A DNA stretch of 64,000 nucleotides from an uncultured Bradyrhizobium sp. (GCF_936928535.1 NZ_CAKZHY010000095.1:1-64000), one strand, 5' to 3'. Positions 27,387-36,100 are shown, counted from the first letter of the stretch. Numbers and translations: made by a program. The notes: a model not told the origin generated them from the letters alone.

Positions 27387-27686
27387 TCACTTGCACAGTA
27401 CGACCTTCACGCCGAGCCAAGCGGCCCCCATCAGGCCGGTGGCAATCACGGTGATCACGGCCTTGAGCGTGTAGCTGCGGGCCTGCTCTGCGCATTTTCG
27501 CCACCGCCGCAGGTGATGAAAGTCCGCCCTCATCTCCCTCCGGTCATCGTCTTCGATCCCAACGGAAGCCAATACCGACGTCACTGTCTTTAACGCGATC
27601 GCATCGATACTGGTCAACTGAATCCTATCCTGCTCCGCGAACATCTCGGCAACGATCGCCCTGATCTCGTCATCTTGCATCTTCAT
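27387..27686 (-). CDS. Small membrane-anchored protein, DUF6127-like
   Basis: A 99-residue protein: an acidic N-terminal half (DDEIRAIVAEMFAEQDRI), a charged middle (DDDRREMRADFHHLRRWRKC) and one C-terminal transmembrane segment (LKAVITVIATGLMGAAWLGV). The overall plan resembles DUF6127 proteins, often found in phage-related or mobile contexts, but I am not certain of the family. It stands alone between cluster B and the hybrid kinase. Function unknown. Confidence 0.65.
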   Translation of the reverse strand: MKMQDDEIRAIVAEMFAEQDRIQLTSIDAIALKTVTSVLASVGIEDDDRREMRADFHHLRRWRKCAEQARSYTLKAVITVIATGLMGAAWLGVKVVLCK

Positions 27687-27938
27687 CGCTTGATGATCCC
27701 TGCAATGTTATCAAAACCACGCTTGGCGAATGGCGAATTGACCTCGGATCTGCGAATTCGAGGCTGAGGACCTTGCCCAGACAAGGATCTTCGACGTTGC
27801 GGGAACGCCTGCGGGCAATGGTCCCGGCTTCTGACGGTTATTCATCTTCCGCCTGATGACCTTGAGGGCTCGGCGCCGAATTCGGAACCTTATAGAAGCG
27901 CACGGCGTTGTCCCTACTCCGTTTCTAGAGTTTCAAGA

Positions 27939-29888
27939 ATGAGAACGACATCCGTAGGGGATGCCCGCAGCCTCGAACTGCTGATCAACGCGATCGTCGA
28001 CTACGCCATCTTCATGCTCGATCCTAACGGCGTGGTCAGGACCTGGAACAGGGGAGCCGAACGCCTCAAGGGCTATGCGGCCGACGAGATTATCGGAAAA
28101 CCCTTTTCAGTCTTCTACACGCCTGAAGATCGCGAGAAGGGTTTGCCAAATAGGGCGCTGGCAACGGCCGCGGAGACAGGTCGCTTCGCCTCCGAGGGTT
28201 GGCGGGTCAGAAAGGATGGCAGAAGGTTCTGGGCGCTCGTCGTCCTCGACGCAATTCGCGACGAGAACGACAGCCTGGTCGGCTTTGCCAAGGTTACGCG
28301 CGACATCACCGAACGTCACCAGGCTCAGAATGAGCTCCTGGAAGGTGAAAGACGCTACCGCCGGCTGGTCGAAGCCGTGGTCGATTACGCCATCTTTCAG
28401 CTTGATCCTTCCGGCCATGTCGCGACCTGGAATCCCGGCGCACAGCGGATCAAGGGTTACTTGCCTGAAGAGATCATCGGCCGGCATTTCAGCACGTTCT
28501 ACACGCCTGAGGATCTGGAAAAGGAGGTACCAAAGAACGCTCTGGCGGAAGCGACCGAAAAGGGTCGGTTCGAAGCCGAGGGCTGGCGCGTCCGCAAGGA
28601 TGGGACGCGTTTTTGGGCCTCGGTGGTCATCGATCGGATCACCGACGAGAGCGGCGCCATCATAGGCTTTGCCAAGGTTACGCGCGACTTGACCGAGCGC
28701 AAGCAAGCACAGGACGAGCTTCAACGTGTCCAGGAACAGCTTGTGGCATCGCAGAAGCTCGAAGCGGTCGGACAGCTGAGCGGTGGTATTGCACACGACT
28801 TTAACAATCTACTCATGATTGTCCTGGGAAATCTGGAGAACGCCGAGCGCAACAGCCGCAACCTCGGTGGACCCAACCTTCATCGCGCGTTGGCAAATGC
28901 AAAGCGCGGGGCCCAGCGCGCCGCTGCGCTGACCAGCCGGTTGCTCGCCTTCTCACGGCGTCAGGCTCTCGATCCGAAGCCCATCAACCTGAACAGCTTT
29001 CTGGGTGGCCTGCAGGAGTTTCTTCAACGCACGCTGGGCGAACGCATCGAGGTCCAATCCGTCGGTGGCGCCGGCCTCTGGCAGATCGAGGCGGACGTGA
29101 ACCATCTGGAGTCGACCATCGTCAATCTAGCGATCAACGCCCGCGACGCGATGCCTAATGGTGGGAAGCTGACGATCGAGGCGGCGAACGTCTCCGCGGA
29201 TGACGACTATTCGCGCGCAAATCCGGAGGTTGCTGCCGGGCAGTATGTCGTCGTCTGTATCAGTGACACGGGCTCGGGCATGACTCCAGAGGTCCTACAT
29301 CATGCGTTCGAGCCGTTCTTCACCACCAAGGAGCCAGGGCAGGGAACCGGGCTTGGCCTCAGTCAGGTCTATGGCTTCGTCAAGCAATCGGGCGGCCATG
29401 TGAAGATCTACAGCGAGGTCGGGGAGGGCACGAGCATCAAGATGTACTTCCCGCGTTACCATGGCCATGCACAGCCCGCTTCGGAGGAAGCGGACGAGTT
29501 CATCGCCGAGGGAGCTACGATCGAAACCGTTCTCGTCGTTGAAGACGATGCCGATCTCAGGGTCTATGTTTCGGACGTCCTGCGGGATCTTAATTATCGT
29601 GTTCTGTCTGCCGGAAGCGCTCAAGCTGCGTTGACCATTCTGCTCCAGGAAGATCAAGAGGTCGACCTTCTCCTCACCGATGTCGTCATGCCGGGAATCA
29701 ATGGACGCGAGCTGGGACGGCGGGCTGAGCAGATCAGGCCCAAGCTCAAGATCCTCTACATGACGGGCTACTCGCGCAATGCCGTCGTACATCAGGGGCG
29801 TCTCGATGACGGGGTCGATCTGCTCGAAAAACCGGTCACTCAGGCAAGGCTAGCGCTGAAGGTGCGCGAGATCCTGGATCGAAGCTGA
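27939..29888 (+). CDS. Hybrid sensor histidine kinase with two PAS domains and a receiver
   Basis: Cytoplasmic 649-residue hybrid kinase with no membrane segment. PAS1 spans about residues 12-125 and PAS2 about 140-253; the two are close copies (both contain FYTPED, EGWRVRKDG.RFWA and GFAKVTRD). A HisKA domain follows with phospho-acceptor His286 (GGIAHDFNNLL), then HATPase_c with N-box IVNLAINARDAMPNG, the DTGSGM and GTGLGLS boxes, and a C-terminal receiver with phospho-acceptor Asp581 (LLTDVVMPG). A signal sensed by the PAS pair would be passed internally and then to an unknown partner. No cognate response regulator is adjacent; the single receiver at 32971 is a possible partner. Confidence 0.95.
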   Translation: MRTTSVGDARSLELLINAIVDYAIFMLDPNGVVRTWNRGAERLKGYAADEIIGKPFSVFYTPEDREKGLPNRALATAAETGRFASEGWRVRKDGRRFWALVVLDAIRDENDSLVGFAKVTRDITERHQAQNELLEGERRYRRLVEAVVDYAIFQLDPSGHVATWNPGAQRIKGYLPEEIIGRHFSTFYTPEDLEKEVPKNALAEATEKGRFEAEGWRVRKDGTRFWASVVIDRITDESGAIIGFAKVTRDLTERKQAQDELQRVQEQLVASQKLEAVGQLSGGIAHDFNNLLMIVLGNLENAERNSRNLGGPNLHRALANAKRGAQRAAALTSRLLAFSRRQALDPKPINLNSFLGGLQEFLQRTLGERIEVQSVGGAGLWQIEADVNHLESTIVNLAINARDAMPNGGKLTIEAANVSADDDYSRANPEVAAGQYVVVCISDTGSGMTPEVLHHAFEPFFTTKEPGQGTGLGLSQVYGFVKQSGGHVKIYSEVGEGTSIKMYFPRYHGHAQPASEEADEFIAEGATIETVLVVEDDADLRVYVSDVLRDLNYRVLSAGSAQAALTILLQEDQEVDLLLTDVVMPGINGRELGRRAEQIRPKLKILYMTGYSRNAVVHQGRLDDGVDLLEKPVTQARLALKVREILDRS

Positions 29889-30284
29889 TCGCGACGCCCC
29901 CAGCTGATGGCCGCTACGCGCGCTTGCAAGGCCTGGTCCCCAGCCTATCGCGGTCGCCTATGAAGAACGCAACCAGCACGCTGTAACAGAATAGGCCGCA
30001 GTCTCTGCTTTGGAACGACCGACACCGGTGGGGAAAGCCGCAGGATTAGCCGAGTAAATCCTATGCGCCATGAGCCGGCCTCCACGCCGAGCGCCACGCG
30101 GTTTCGGCTCAAACGGCAAAACCCGACATTTTTGACTGTCCAGCAACGCTGATCGAGTTATTGCTCAGCGCGCCTCGCGCGCCGTCAATCACGCTTTCGT
30201 AGATGCGGCTTCTGTTTGCCTAGTGGAGTACCAGGTCGTTCGATCGAGGAGCCATCTATAGTCTGGAACACAGGGAAGATGTAT
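29889..30284. other. Intergenic stretch without recognisable gene
   Basis: Nearly 400 bp after the hybrid kinase. No convincing gene, RNA or terminator hairpin was seen. Base composition becomes less GC-rich from here into the pseudogene region. Confidence 0.5.
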
Positions 30285-30440
30285 CTATGTTGGCAGCCCG
30301 AGCGCGGCAGCCAGATGAGCGACACTCGTTTCGATGGCTACGACGAAAGCGAACGCTGAAACCAGCGTGGCCGTGGCAGAGAAATCAGTGAGGTCGTCGG
30401 TGAGATCGGCGATATCGTGCCGTTGATCGACAACCTGCTT
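30285..30440 (-). pseudogene. Remnant of a TPR/glycosyltransferase-type protein (C-terminal fragment)
   Basis: The minus-strand translation includes LTDFSATATLVSAFAFVVAIETSVAHLAAALGLPT in outline. This matches the nucleotide-sugar-binding end of TPR proteins with a GT9/GT41-like domain (pattern LTDF.DTA.L...D.V...DTSVAHL.GALG.P). It stops directly after GLPT where intact proteins continue with a PVWLLLP-type tail, and the upstream part is missing. It is therefore a truncated relic, not a functional gene. Confidence 0.6.
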
Positions 30441-30492
30441 GTCGAGGGGGCCTTGGATCCTTCTGCAGGCAGACGAACTGTGCACTGGCCAT

Positions 30493-31592
30493 TCAGCCTG
30501 GTTTACTCAATTTATCGAGGTGATAAACGTCAGAAGCTGGCGTATTCGCAGAGGCTATTCCCACGTATAATTCCTCCACCCGCCACCCCTCTTCCCGCAG
30601 GCCATCGACGAGACCAAATCTCTCATTCCATTCTTGAAGCGCCAAAAGATATTTCGTGTCGAATGATCGAGCGATGTGGGCAATTGCCACTGACCTTAGC
30701 TTCCCGACACTCGGGAAAGTCAGTCGTTTGTGAAATTCGATCGCGACAGGCGTCTCGAGGCCCACGAGGTCGACAAGCGGGACACGTCCTGCATACGCAA
30801 CATAGCGTCATGCACCAGTATCGTCGGTCGATCGGTCAAATTCTCATTGATCACCGCACGATGTCGGACAGGCTTTTCTGATGTCCTGTTATGCGTGTCC
30901 AATAGTCGGAAAGTTGCCAACCGAAAGCTAACGGTAGGAAGAAAATCGCAATCCAGATCAATCGAAGGGTCTTCGTTCGAGCCGCGGAACTGAGGGCCGA
31001 CGCCACTCCAAAGAGGATGATCGGAGCAAATATATAGAGATAGCGACTTCCATTGTGCGAGAGTCCGCTAGGAAACTTCCAGAAATATAAGCCTATGAGA
31101 GTGGTCGCGAACACAGCCAGCATTATCCCAACCGAGAGCGGCCGAATGAAACGCAGGCAGAGAAAGAGCGGAAAGCAGGCTGTCGCGGCCCGAGCCATCG
31201 CAAGCGACGAAGGCCAATTTGTTCGGCCAATCTGCGTAACGGTCTGCGAAGTAGTACGTCTTGGCATCGAGGGTACTAGGAACTAACGACCTCGTGTCGA
31301 CCCAGTACCAAACCAGGAACGGCGCAACGGCTAGAAGCGAGGTCGCGCATGCAAGGGTCTTAAAGCGGAGCGCGTGGCCATGATCCAAAAGCAGAATGAC
31401 CATCGATCCGTTAGACAGAAGACTAAGCTCCGGCCGAATAAATGGCATGACTCCGCAAAGAAGAGAGAGCCAGATCGTTCGTCTCTTGTCCGTCAATAGC
31501 TTGATGTCCCTAGCCACCGCAGCCAAACGCAGCGAGCAATTTCGACGCGATGAGCCCCGGCTGTGTCGATCGCTCCTAAAAGAAGGCTCCAA
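30493..31592 (-). pseudogene. Decayed polytopic membrane protein (mannosyltransferase-like), multiple frameshifts
   Basis: Successive minus-strand frames encode adjoining pieces of one membrane protein. The first (31592 to about 31210) has LLCGVMPFIRPELSLLS and VWYWVDTRSLVPST. The second (about 31210-30851) has several membrane spans and SGLSHNGSRYLYIFAP. The third and fourth (to 30493) have TILVHDAM, then YAGRVPLVDLVGLETP and ERFGLVDGLREEGWRVEELY. Order and content match the C-terminal half of large glycosyltransferase-like membrane proteins that end in a PLVDLVGL segment. At least three frame changes are needed, and the N-terminal half is absent. GC content is visibly lower than in flanking genes. 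Sequencing error is unlikely to explain so many shifts. Confidence 0.75.
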
Positions 31593-31723
31593 CGGGGCGG
31601 CCGCAAAGACAGGCCGTGCGAGTATCTATTCCGTTATCCAGTTTGGGAAGTTCGTGCCAATTAAGACCACTCGCTCATGGTGCCACACCGATAAGAATTA
31701 GGGGCTCACTCTGCATTCTGCTC

Positions 31724-31749
31724 GTGTTTTGCCCCCGTCGAACGGACAA
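31724..31749 (+). repeat. Degenerate copy of the TTTTGCCCGACG repeat core
   Basis: GTGTTTTGCCCCCGTCGAAC resembles the core of the three REP-like elements at 32.2, 32.8 and 33.3 kb, but lacks the preceding GCCCGC hairpin. Confidence 0.4.
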
Positions 31750-31794
31750 CAGATGGACTAAATTGAAGCCGGCTTTGAACCAGTTACCGCCGAC

Positions 31795-32165
31795 CTATTT
31801 CCCCAACCGCAGCCGGCTCGGCCACCCCACCCGCACCAACGTCTCATCCGGATCCGAGATCGCGAATTCATAAATCCCCCACGGCTTGTCCTCAGGTATT
31901 TGCTGAAATTCGTGCGCGGCGGCGTCGACGTCCTCGAGGTAGAGATAGAGGGCGAACGGATTTCGGGGGAACGAGCCAGCCCTCGACCGCGTCGATGAGA
32001 TGCAGATATCCGCCCTGCCCGTTCGACAGCATGCGATAGCTGTCCTCCTCCCCTCACGGGCCTTTCGCCGTCCGGTCGCGCAAAGCCCAAGCGGGCGTAG
32101 AAGCGCTCCGACGCATCGAGGTCGTTACAAGGCAGGATCGCGACAAGGGCACCGGTCGGGCTCAT
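31795..32165 (-). pseudogene. VOC/glyoxalase family protein broken by two frameshifts
   Basis: The N-terminal part reads MSPTGALVAILPCNDLDASE and FYARLGFARPDG, the first betaalphabetabeta module of a vicinal-oxygen-chelate protein of the bleomycin-resistance type. A frame change near 32045 leads to EEDSYRMLSNGQGGYLHLID, and a second one in a run of five C/G near 31970 leads to NPFALYLYLEDVDAAAHEFQ and the end LVRVGWPSRLRLGK with stop at 31795. Restoring both gives a normal length of about 122 residues. Both shifts are in or near homopolymers, so assembly error remains possible, but the gene sits in a patch of other decayed genes. Confidence 0.75.
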
Positions 32166-32196
32166 GCGGACACTCCGATCAGGATAGCGGCATCAG

Positions 32197-32290
32197 AAAG
32201 CCCGCAGCGAATGCTTCCCGCGCGGGCTGAACCGAACGTTTCGATGATGCCATTCTGCCAGTGTTTTGCCCGACGGGTCAACCCTCATTT
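32197..32290 (+). repeat. REP-like hairpin element, copy 1
   Basis: A stem of AGCCCGC (32199-32205) and GCGGGCT (32222-32228), then a conserved tail TTTCGATGATG-CCA-TGTTTTGCCCGACGGGTCAA. Same orientation as copies 2 and 3. Confidence 0.8.
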
Positions 32291-32304
32291 TGGTTAAACC
32301 GAAA

Positions 32305-32344
32305 CGGCTCCGGCGCTGACGGGGGGCTTGGTGCGCCGGAGCCG
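32305..32344. repeat. 12-bp perfect inverted repeat (strong hairpin)
   Basis: CGGCTCCGGCGC (32305-32316) and GCGCCGGAGCCG (32333-32344) are exact reverse complements separated by 16 nt. No T-run follows, so it is not a plain terminator. It lies in a roughly 360-bp gene-free region just after REP-like copy 1. Confidence 0.7.
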
Positions 32345-32526
32345 CCATTCCAGCCGGCCAATCGGCGGTATGCCGGCACGACACCAAATCCACCCTGGAA
32401 CCGAAGATTCCTAAACGCTCCGCGGCCCGTGCTTGGTGGACCCGCCTGTTGCTCGTCCCTCAAGGCGCGGAAGCGGGGAGCGGGCGGAAGGGCAGACGCG
32501 ACCTGGCGCGTCGCGACCCGCCGACA

Positions 32527-32724
32527 TCACGCCTCGTTCAGGCCCGCGCCGCGATCGATCACGGCCGCTTCGCCCTTGGCGGTGAGCTCAAAAGTGTCGC
32601 CATCCTTCTGCACATAGCCGTCGGCGATCAGCCGAAGCAGCCCGTCGTGCCTGTCATCGCTATCGCTGAAGGCGATGGACTGGCCGATGTCGCAGAGCAT
32701 GGCGATATCAGAATCTGTCAGCAT
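32527..32724 (-). CDS. Small hypothetical protein (65 aa)
   Basis: The 65-residue product starts MLTDSDIAMLCDIGQSIAFS and looks like a small winged-helix unit (LLRLIADGYVQKDGDTFELT resembles the helix-wing of such folds). The ATG at 32724 is preceded by GGGAGGAG, which fixes the start; the frame is open further upstream but crosses REP-like copy 2. The product at 62690 has a similar plan (LARLGLVDIN..PAMTPAG). No function can be assigned. Confidence 0.7.
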   Translation of the reverse strand: MLTDSDIAMLCDIGQSIAFSDSDDRHDGLLRLIADGYVQKDGDTFELTAKGEAAVIDRGAGLNEA

Positions 32725-32802
32725 GGACTCCTCCCGGATCATACAAATTCCTGTTCCCGCCGGCGGTTCCTGCGAGAGGCGAGCTGGCGCCGCTTCGATG
32801 CG

Positions 32803-32895
32803 AAAAGCCCGCGCCAGAAATTCTCCCGCGCGGGCTGAAGCTTCTGTTTCGATGATGGCATCGTGCCGGTGTTTTGCCCGACGCGGCAATCGACA
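32803..32895 (+). repeat. REP-like hairpin element, copy 2
   Basis: Stem AGCCCGC (32806-32812) / GCGGGCT (32830-32836) followed by the conserved tail with TGTTTTGCCCGACGCGGCAA. It lies between two divergent genes, so terminator function alone does not explain it. Confidence 0.8.
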
Positions 32896-32970
32896 CACGC
32901 CTTGCACGCGCATCCGGGTCAGGAACAGGAGGCAGCAGCGCGCGTTTTTATCGCAGGAGGACAATCATCC

Positions 32971-33315
32971 ATGAGTCATGTCGTACTCGTCGTCGACGAC
33001 GATGCCGGCGTTCTCGATGTCGTGACAAGCATGCTGCAGGAGCTCGGTTGCGATGTCGTCGGCGCGCAGAGCGGGACGGACGCGCTCGCGCAACTCGTGC
33101 AGAACGAGCGCATCTCGATCCTGATCACCGATATCAACATGCCGGGCATGGACGGACACGAGCTGGCCGAGCGGGCGAGGCGCGTGCGGCCGAGCCTCAG
33201 GGTGCTTCAACTGTCAGGCCGGGAGCCGCGGCGCGGCGGCCTTCCGATGATCCGCAAGCCGTTCTCCCTCGAGGATCTCGCCAACACCATGAGGCAGACG
33301 ACAGGCGTCTGCTGA
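32971..33315 (+). CDS. Single-domain response regulator (CheY-like)
   Basis: A 114-residue receiver domain only. The acidic pair is in LVVDDDAG, the phospho-acceptor aspartate in ILITDINMPGMDG, the conserved Ser/Thr in LQLSGRE and the lysine in IRKPFS. The ATG at 32971 follows GGAGGACA. It has no output domain, so it must act by protein contact. REP-like copies flank it on both sides and the downstream copy may also end its transcript. A kinase partner is not adjacent; the orphan hybrid kinase at 27.9-29.9 kb is one possibility. Confidence 0.9.
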   Translation: MSHVVLVVDDDAGVLDVVTSMLQELGCDVVGAQSGTDALAQLVQNERISILITDINMPGMDGHELAERARRVRPSLRVLQLSGREPRRGGLPMIRKPFSLEDLANTMRQTTGVC

Positions 33316-33331
33316 ATGTTCGTCGCCACAT

Positions 33332-33421
33332 AAAAAGCCCGCAGCGGATGCATCCCGCGCGGGCTGACCTGACTTTTCGATGATGGCATTGTGCCAGTGT
33401 TTTGCCCGACGAGTCAAACGA
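33332..33421 (+). repeat. REP-like hairpin element, copy 3 (possible terminator)
   Basis: AAAAAGCCCGC (stem 33336-33342) pairs with GCGGGCT (33359-33365), followed by GACTTTTCGATGATGGC and TGTTTTGCCCGACGAGTCAA. It begins 17 bp after the response regulator stop and could act as its terminator. Confidence 0.8.
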
Positions 33422-33644
33422 ACTCGCGCGCTGCCGCTTGTGTTTGTCCGACGCCGCGCGAAGGCCGAACGCAAACGAGATACGCCCCTCCTCCCAGCTC
33501 TATATGTGGTGCGCAAGGGGCTTGCTTCAAGCTCCCGCCGCCGGTGTACACCCCGCGCCTCACACCGAGAGGGGTCACCACATGCCTGTTTTGCTTCCGA
33601 CATCCCGCCTGCGCGCGCACACCTCGCCAAGGCGCAACCGGGAG

Positions 33645-35114
33645 ATGCCCGACCATGCCGTCGTGATCGCCGGCGGCGGCCCGACCGGATTGATGCTGGC
33701 GGCGGAACTGGCGCTGGCGAAGGTCAATGTTGCGATCGTCGAGCGCCGCGCCAGCCAGGAGCTCATCGGCACGCGCGCCGGGGGCCTGCATGCGCGCAGC
33801 ATCGAGATCCTCGATCAGCGCGGCGTTGCCGATCGCTTTCTGCGCGAAGGGACGATCACCCAGCTTGCGGGCTTTGCCTGGACGCGGCTCGACATCAGCG
33901 ATCTGCCCACCCGGCATCCTTACGGGCTTGCGCTGCGGCAGAGCCACATTGAACGCATCCTGGCCGACTGGGTCGAGGAAACAGGCGTACCCATCTATCG
34001 GCGCCGGGAGGTGAGCGATGTCGTGCAGGACGACACCGGCGTCGACGTGATGCTTGCGGGCGGCGAGACAATGCGCGCGGATTATCTGGTCGGCTGCGAT
34101 GGCGGGCGTAGCCTGGTGCGCAAGACCGCCGGCATCGATTTTGCCGGAACGGATCCGACGCTCAGCAACCTCATGGCCGAGGTCGAGATGGGCGAGACGC
34201 CGCAATGGGGCCTGCATCACGACGCAATCGGCTTTCACGGCCTCAGCAAGACGGAGCGCGGACGCGTGCTGGTGGTGATGACGGAAGCAACGCTCGATCG
34301 CAAGGGCGAGCCGACGTTGCACGATCTCAGCGAGGCGCTCGTCACCGTCTACGGCATCGATTTCGCCGTCCGTAACCCGTCCTGGATCTCGCGTTTCACC
34401 GACACGGCACGGCAGGCCGTCTGTTATCGCCGCAAACGCGTGCTGCTCGCCGGCGATGCCGCGCATATCCATCACTCCGTCGGCGGACAGGGCCTCAACA
34501 CCGGCTTGCAGGACGCCGTCAATCTCGGCTGGAAGCTGGCGCAGGTGGTGAAGGGCATGTCGTCCGACGCTTTGCTCGACACCTACCACGCCGAGCGTCA
34601 TCCCGTTGCCGCGCGCGTGTTGCGCAACACCAGGGCGCAGATCGCCCTGCTCCGCCGCAACGACGACGGCCGCAGGGCCGCGCGCGAGGTCATGGCCGAG
34701 CTGCTGGCGATGGACGAGCCGCGCAAGCGTTACGGCGCCATGATGAGCGGGCTCGACATCCGCTATGATCTCGGCGGCCAGCATCCCTTGCTCGGCCGCC
34801 GCATGCCCGATCTGGCGTTGACCATCGAGGGCCGCTCGATGCGGCTGTTCACGCTGCTGCACGATGCGCGCGGCGTCCTGCTCGATTTCGGCAGGGCCGG
34901 CGGGCCGGACATCTCGCCCTGGGCGGATCGCGTCGCACACATCAAGGCCACGTATGATGGCGCATGGGAGCTTCCTTGTATCGGAGCCGTCACCGCGCCG
35001 ACAGCCGTGCTGGTGCGGCCCGACGGGCATGTGGCGTGGGTGGACGATGGACTTGGAAGCGGACTTGGAGTTGGACTTGCGGAGGCGCTGACGATCTGGT
35101 TCGGCGCAGCGTGA
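33645..35114 (+). CDS. FAD-dependent aromatic hydroxylase (PheA/TfdB family)
   Basis: A 489-residue class A flavoprotein monooxygenase. The Rossmann motif VIAGGGPTGLMLAAELA is at the N-terminus, the DG motif is YLVGCDGGRSLVRK, the second FAD motif is VLLAGDAAHIHHSVGGQGLN, and the C-terminal thioredoxin-like domain is present (VLVRPDGHVAW). Members hydroxylate phenols and polyketide-like aromatics, or act in resistance by modifying antibiotics. The start is uncertain: ATG 33645 begins right at the FAD fold, whereas ATG 33582 has a better spaced GAGAGGGG site and would add a basic 21-residue leader. No pathway partner is adjacent. Confidence 0.88.
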   Translation: MPDHAVVIAGGGPTGLMLAAELALAKVNVAIVERRASQELIGTRAGGLHARSIEILDQRGVADRFLREGTITQLAGFAWTRLDISDLPTRHPYGLALRQSHIERILADWVEETGVPIYRRREVSDVVQDDTGVDVMLAGGETMRADYLVGCDGGRSLVRKTAGIDFAGTDPTLSNLMAEVEMGETPQWGLHHDAIGFHGLSKTERGRVLVVMTEATLDRKGEPTLHDLSEALVTVYGIDFAVRNPSWISRFTDTARQAVCYRRKRVLLAGDAAHIHHSVGGQGLNTGLQDAVNLGWKLAQVVKGMSSDALLDTYHAERHPVAARVLRNTRAQIALLRRNDDGRRAAREVMAELLAMDEPRKRYGAMMSGLDIRYDLGGQHPLLGRRMPDLALTIEGRSMRLFTLLHDARGVLLDFGRAGGPDISPWADRVAHIKATYDGAWELPCIGAVTAPTAVLVRPDGHVAWVDDGLGSGLGVGLAEALTIWFGAA

Positions 35115-35392
35115 GATCGTCGGAGGCACCAGAGCAGCATGCCCCCACGGGCTTGCTGCTTTGTGCAAAAGTGCACTTTCGATTGAGGCGTCGTGCAAAA
35201 TGAGTAAGTGGCTCAAACGCCGCAAATCGCGCATCGAAAAGATCGCGCGGATTCTTGTCCGACCTATCAAATGATGAAGACTCATCGCGAGACGAGTCGT
35301 ACAGTTAACCGTTACCGCGCGGTCCGTGGCACATATCGGTGATGAGAACGCCCGGTCGCGCTCCTGCCCTCCTCGAACATGGGAGCAGCGCC

Positions 35393-35593
35393 ATGCTGAA
35401 GCGGCGTCGTTTCAAGCAGACCAGGACACTTCACCAGAGGCTCGCCGACCAGGCCGTGCAATTGCGCGAGCAGGCCCGCGCGCTCGCGCCGGGACATCGC
35501 CGCGAGATGCTGCTGCGCCGCGCGCGGCAGGACGAGATGGCGATGCAGATCGATGCCTGGCTGCATTCGCCCGGCCTAAGGGCGCCGACATGA
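35393..35593 (+). CDS. Small basic hypothetical protein (66 aa)
   Basis: A 66-residue, highly charged helical protein (MLKRRRFKQTRTLHQRLADQ at the start, then EQARALAPGHRREMLLRRAR). I recall close relatives throughout Bradyrhizobium genomes, all uncharacterised. GGGAGC upstream supports the ATG at 35393. Its stop overlaps the start of the next small gene (ATGA), so they are co-translated. Confidence 0.75.
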   Translation: MLKRRRFKQTRTLHQRLADQAVQLREQARALAPGHRREMLLRRARQDEMAMQIDAWLHSPGLRAPT

Positions 35594-35823
35594 ACGGGCA
35601 ATATCGCGCTTATCTGGTCGGCGAAGACGGCGTCTTCCGCGCCGCCGAGGCGTTCGAGGCCCCGTCCGACACATCAGCACTCGCCCTTGCGCAGCGCTTT
35701 GCGCGCCGCGGCGACGTCGAAGTCTGGCAGCTCGGCCGCAAGATCGGCTTGGTGAAGGGGCCGAGGCCGCCCGAGGCCCCGGAGAGGTTAAAGGCCCGAC
35801 CTGAGGCGCGGCCCGAGACCTAA
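35590..35823 (+). CDS. Small hypothetical protein (77 aa)
   Basis: Begins MNGQYRAYLVGEDGVFRAAE and continues with ALAQRFARRGDVEVWQLGRK, a short alpha/beta unit seen in many unannotated Bradyrhizobium proteins. Translationally coupled to the preceding gene by a four-base overlap. The C-terminal 25 residues are proline- and arginine-rich. Function unknown. Confidence 0.72.
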   Translation: MNGQYRAYLVGEDGVFRAAEAFEAPSDTSALALAQRFARRGDVEVWQLGRKIGLVKGPRPPEAPERLKARPEARPET

Positions 35824-35842
35824 GATCTCGCCCGCCTCCAAC

Positions 35843-36100
35843 CTAGGCCGCGCGGGACAGTTGCGCCGTCCGCTCGACCCGCGCTTCCAGCAGGGCGATC
35901 GAGGTCCGCAAATTGTCGCGGCGCGCCCGCAAGGCCTGCGCCAGCATCGAGTAAGTGGGGCTGCGGGGATCGGCATTCCCGGCAATGCGCTCCTCCTCGG
36001 CAATGTCGCCGTCCAGCATCTGGATGCGCCAATGCAGGTCGGAGATCAGGGCATGGAGTTGCAGGGACGCGGTCGCTTCGAAACGGGACGTTGACTGCAT
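35843..36100 (-). CDS. Small helical hypothetical protein (85 aa)
   Basis: Predominantly alpha-helical and probably coiled coil, with heptad-like spacing in LHWRIQMLDGDIAEEERIAG and LRARRDNLRTSIALLEARVE. ATG at 36100 has GAGGCG upstream. It is convergent with the preceding gene pair. No family recognised. Confidence 0.65.
   Translation of the reverse strand: MQSTSRFEATASLQLHALISDLHWRIQMLDGDIAEEERIAGNADPRSPTYSMLAQALRARRDNLRTSIALLEARVERTAQLSRAA

Noticed and set aside
32197..33421. CRISPR-like interpretation of the three repeats
   Set aside because: Spacing is 530-605 bp and the units are hairpin elements, with genes in between.
33414..35285. 623-codon minus-strand frame opposite the FAD hydroxylase
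   Set aside because: The hydroxylase has clear FAD motifs; the antisense frame has none.
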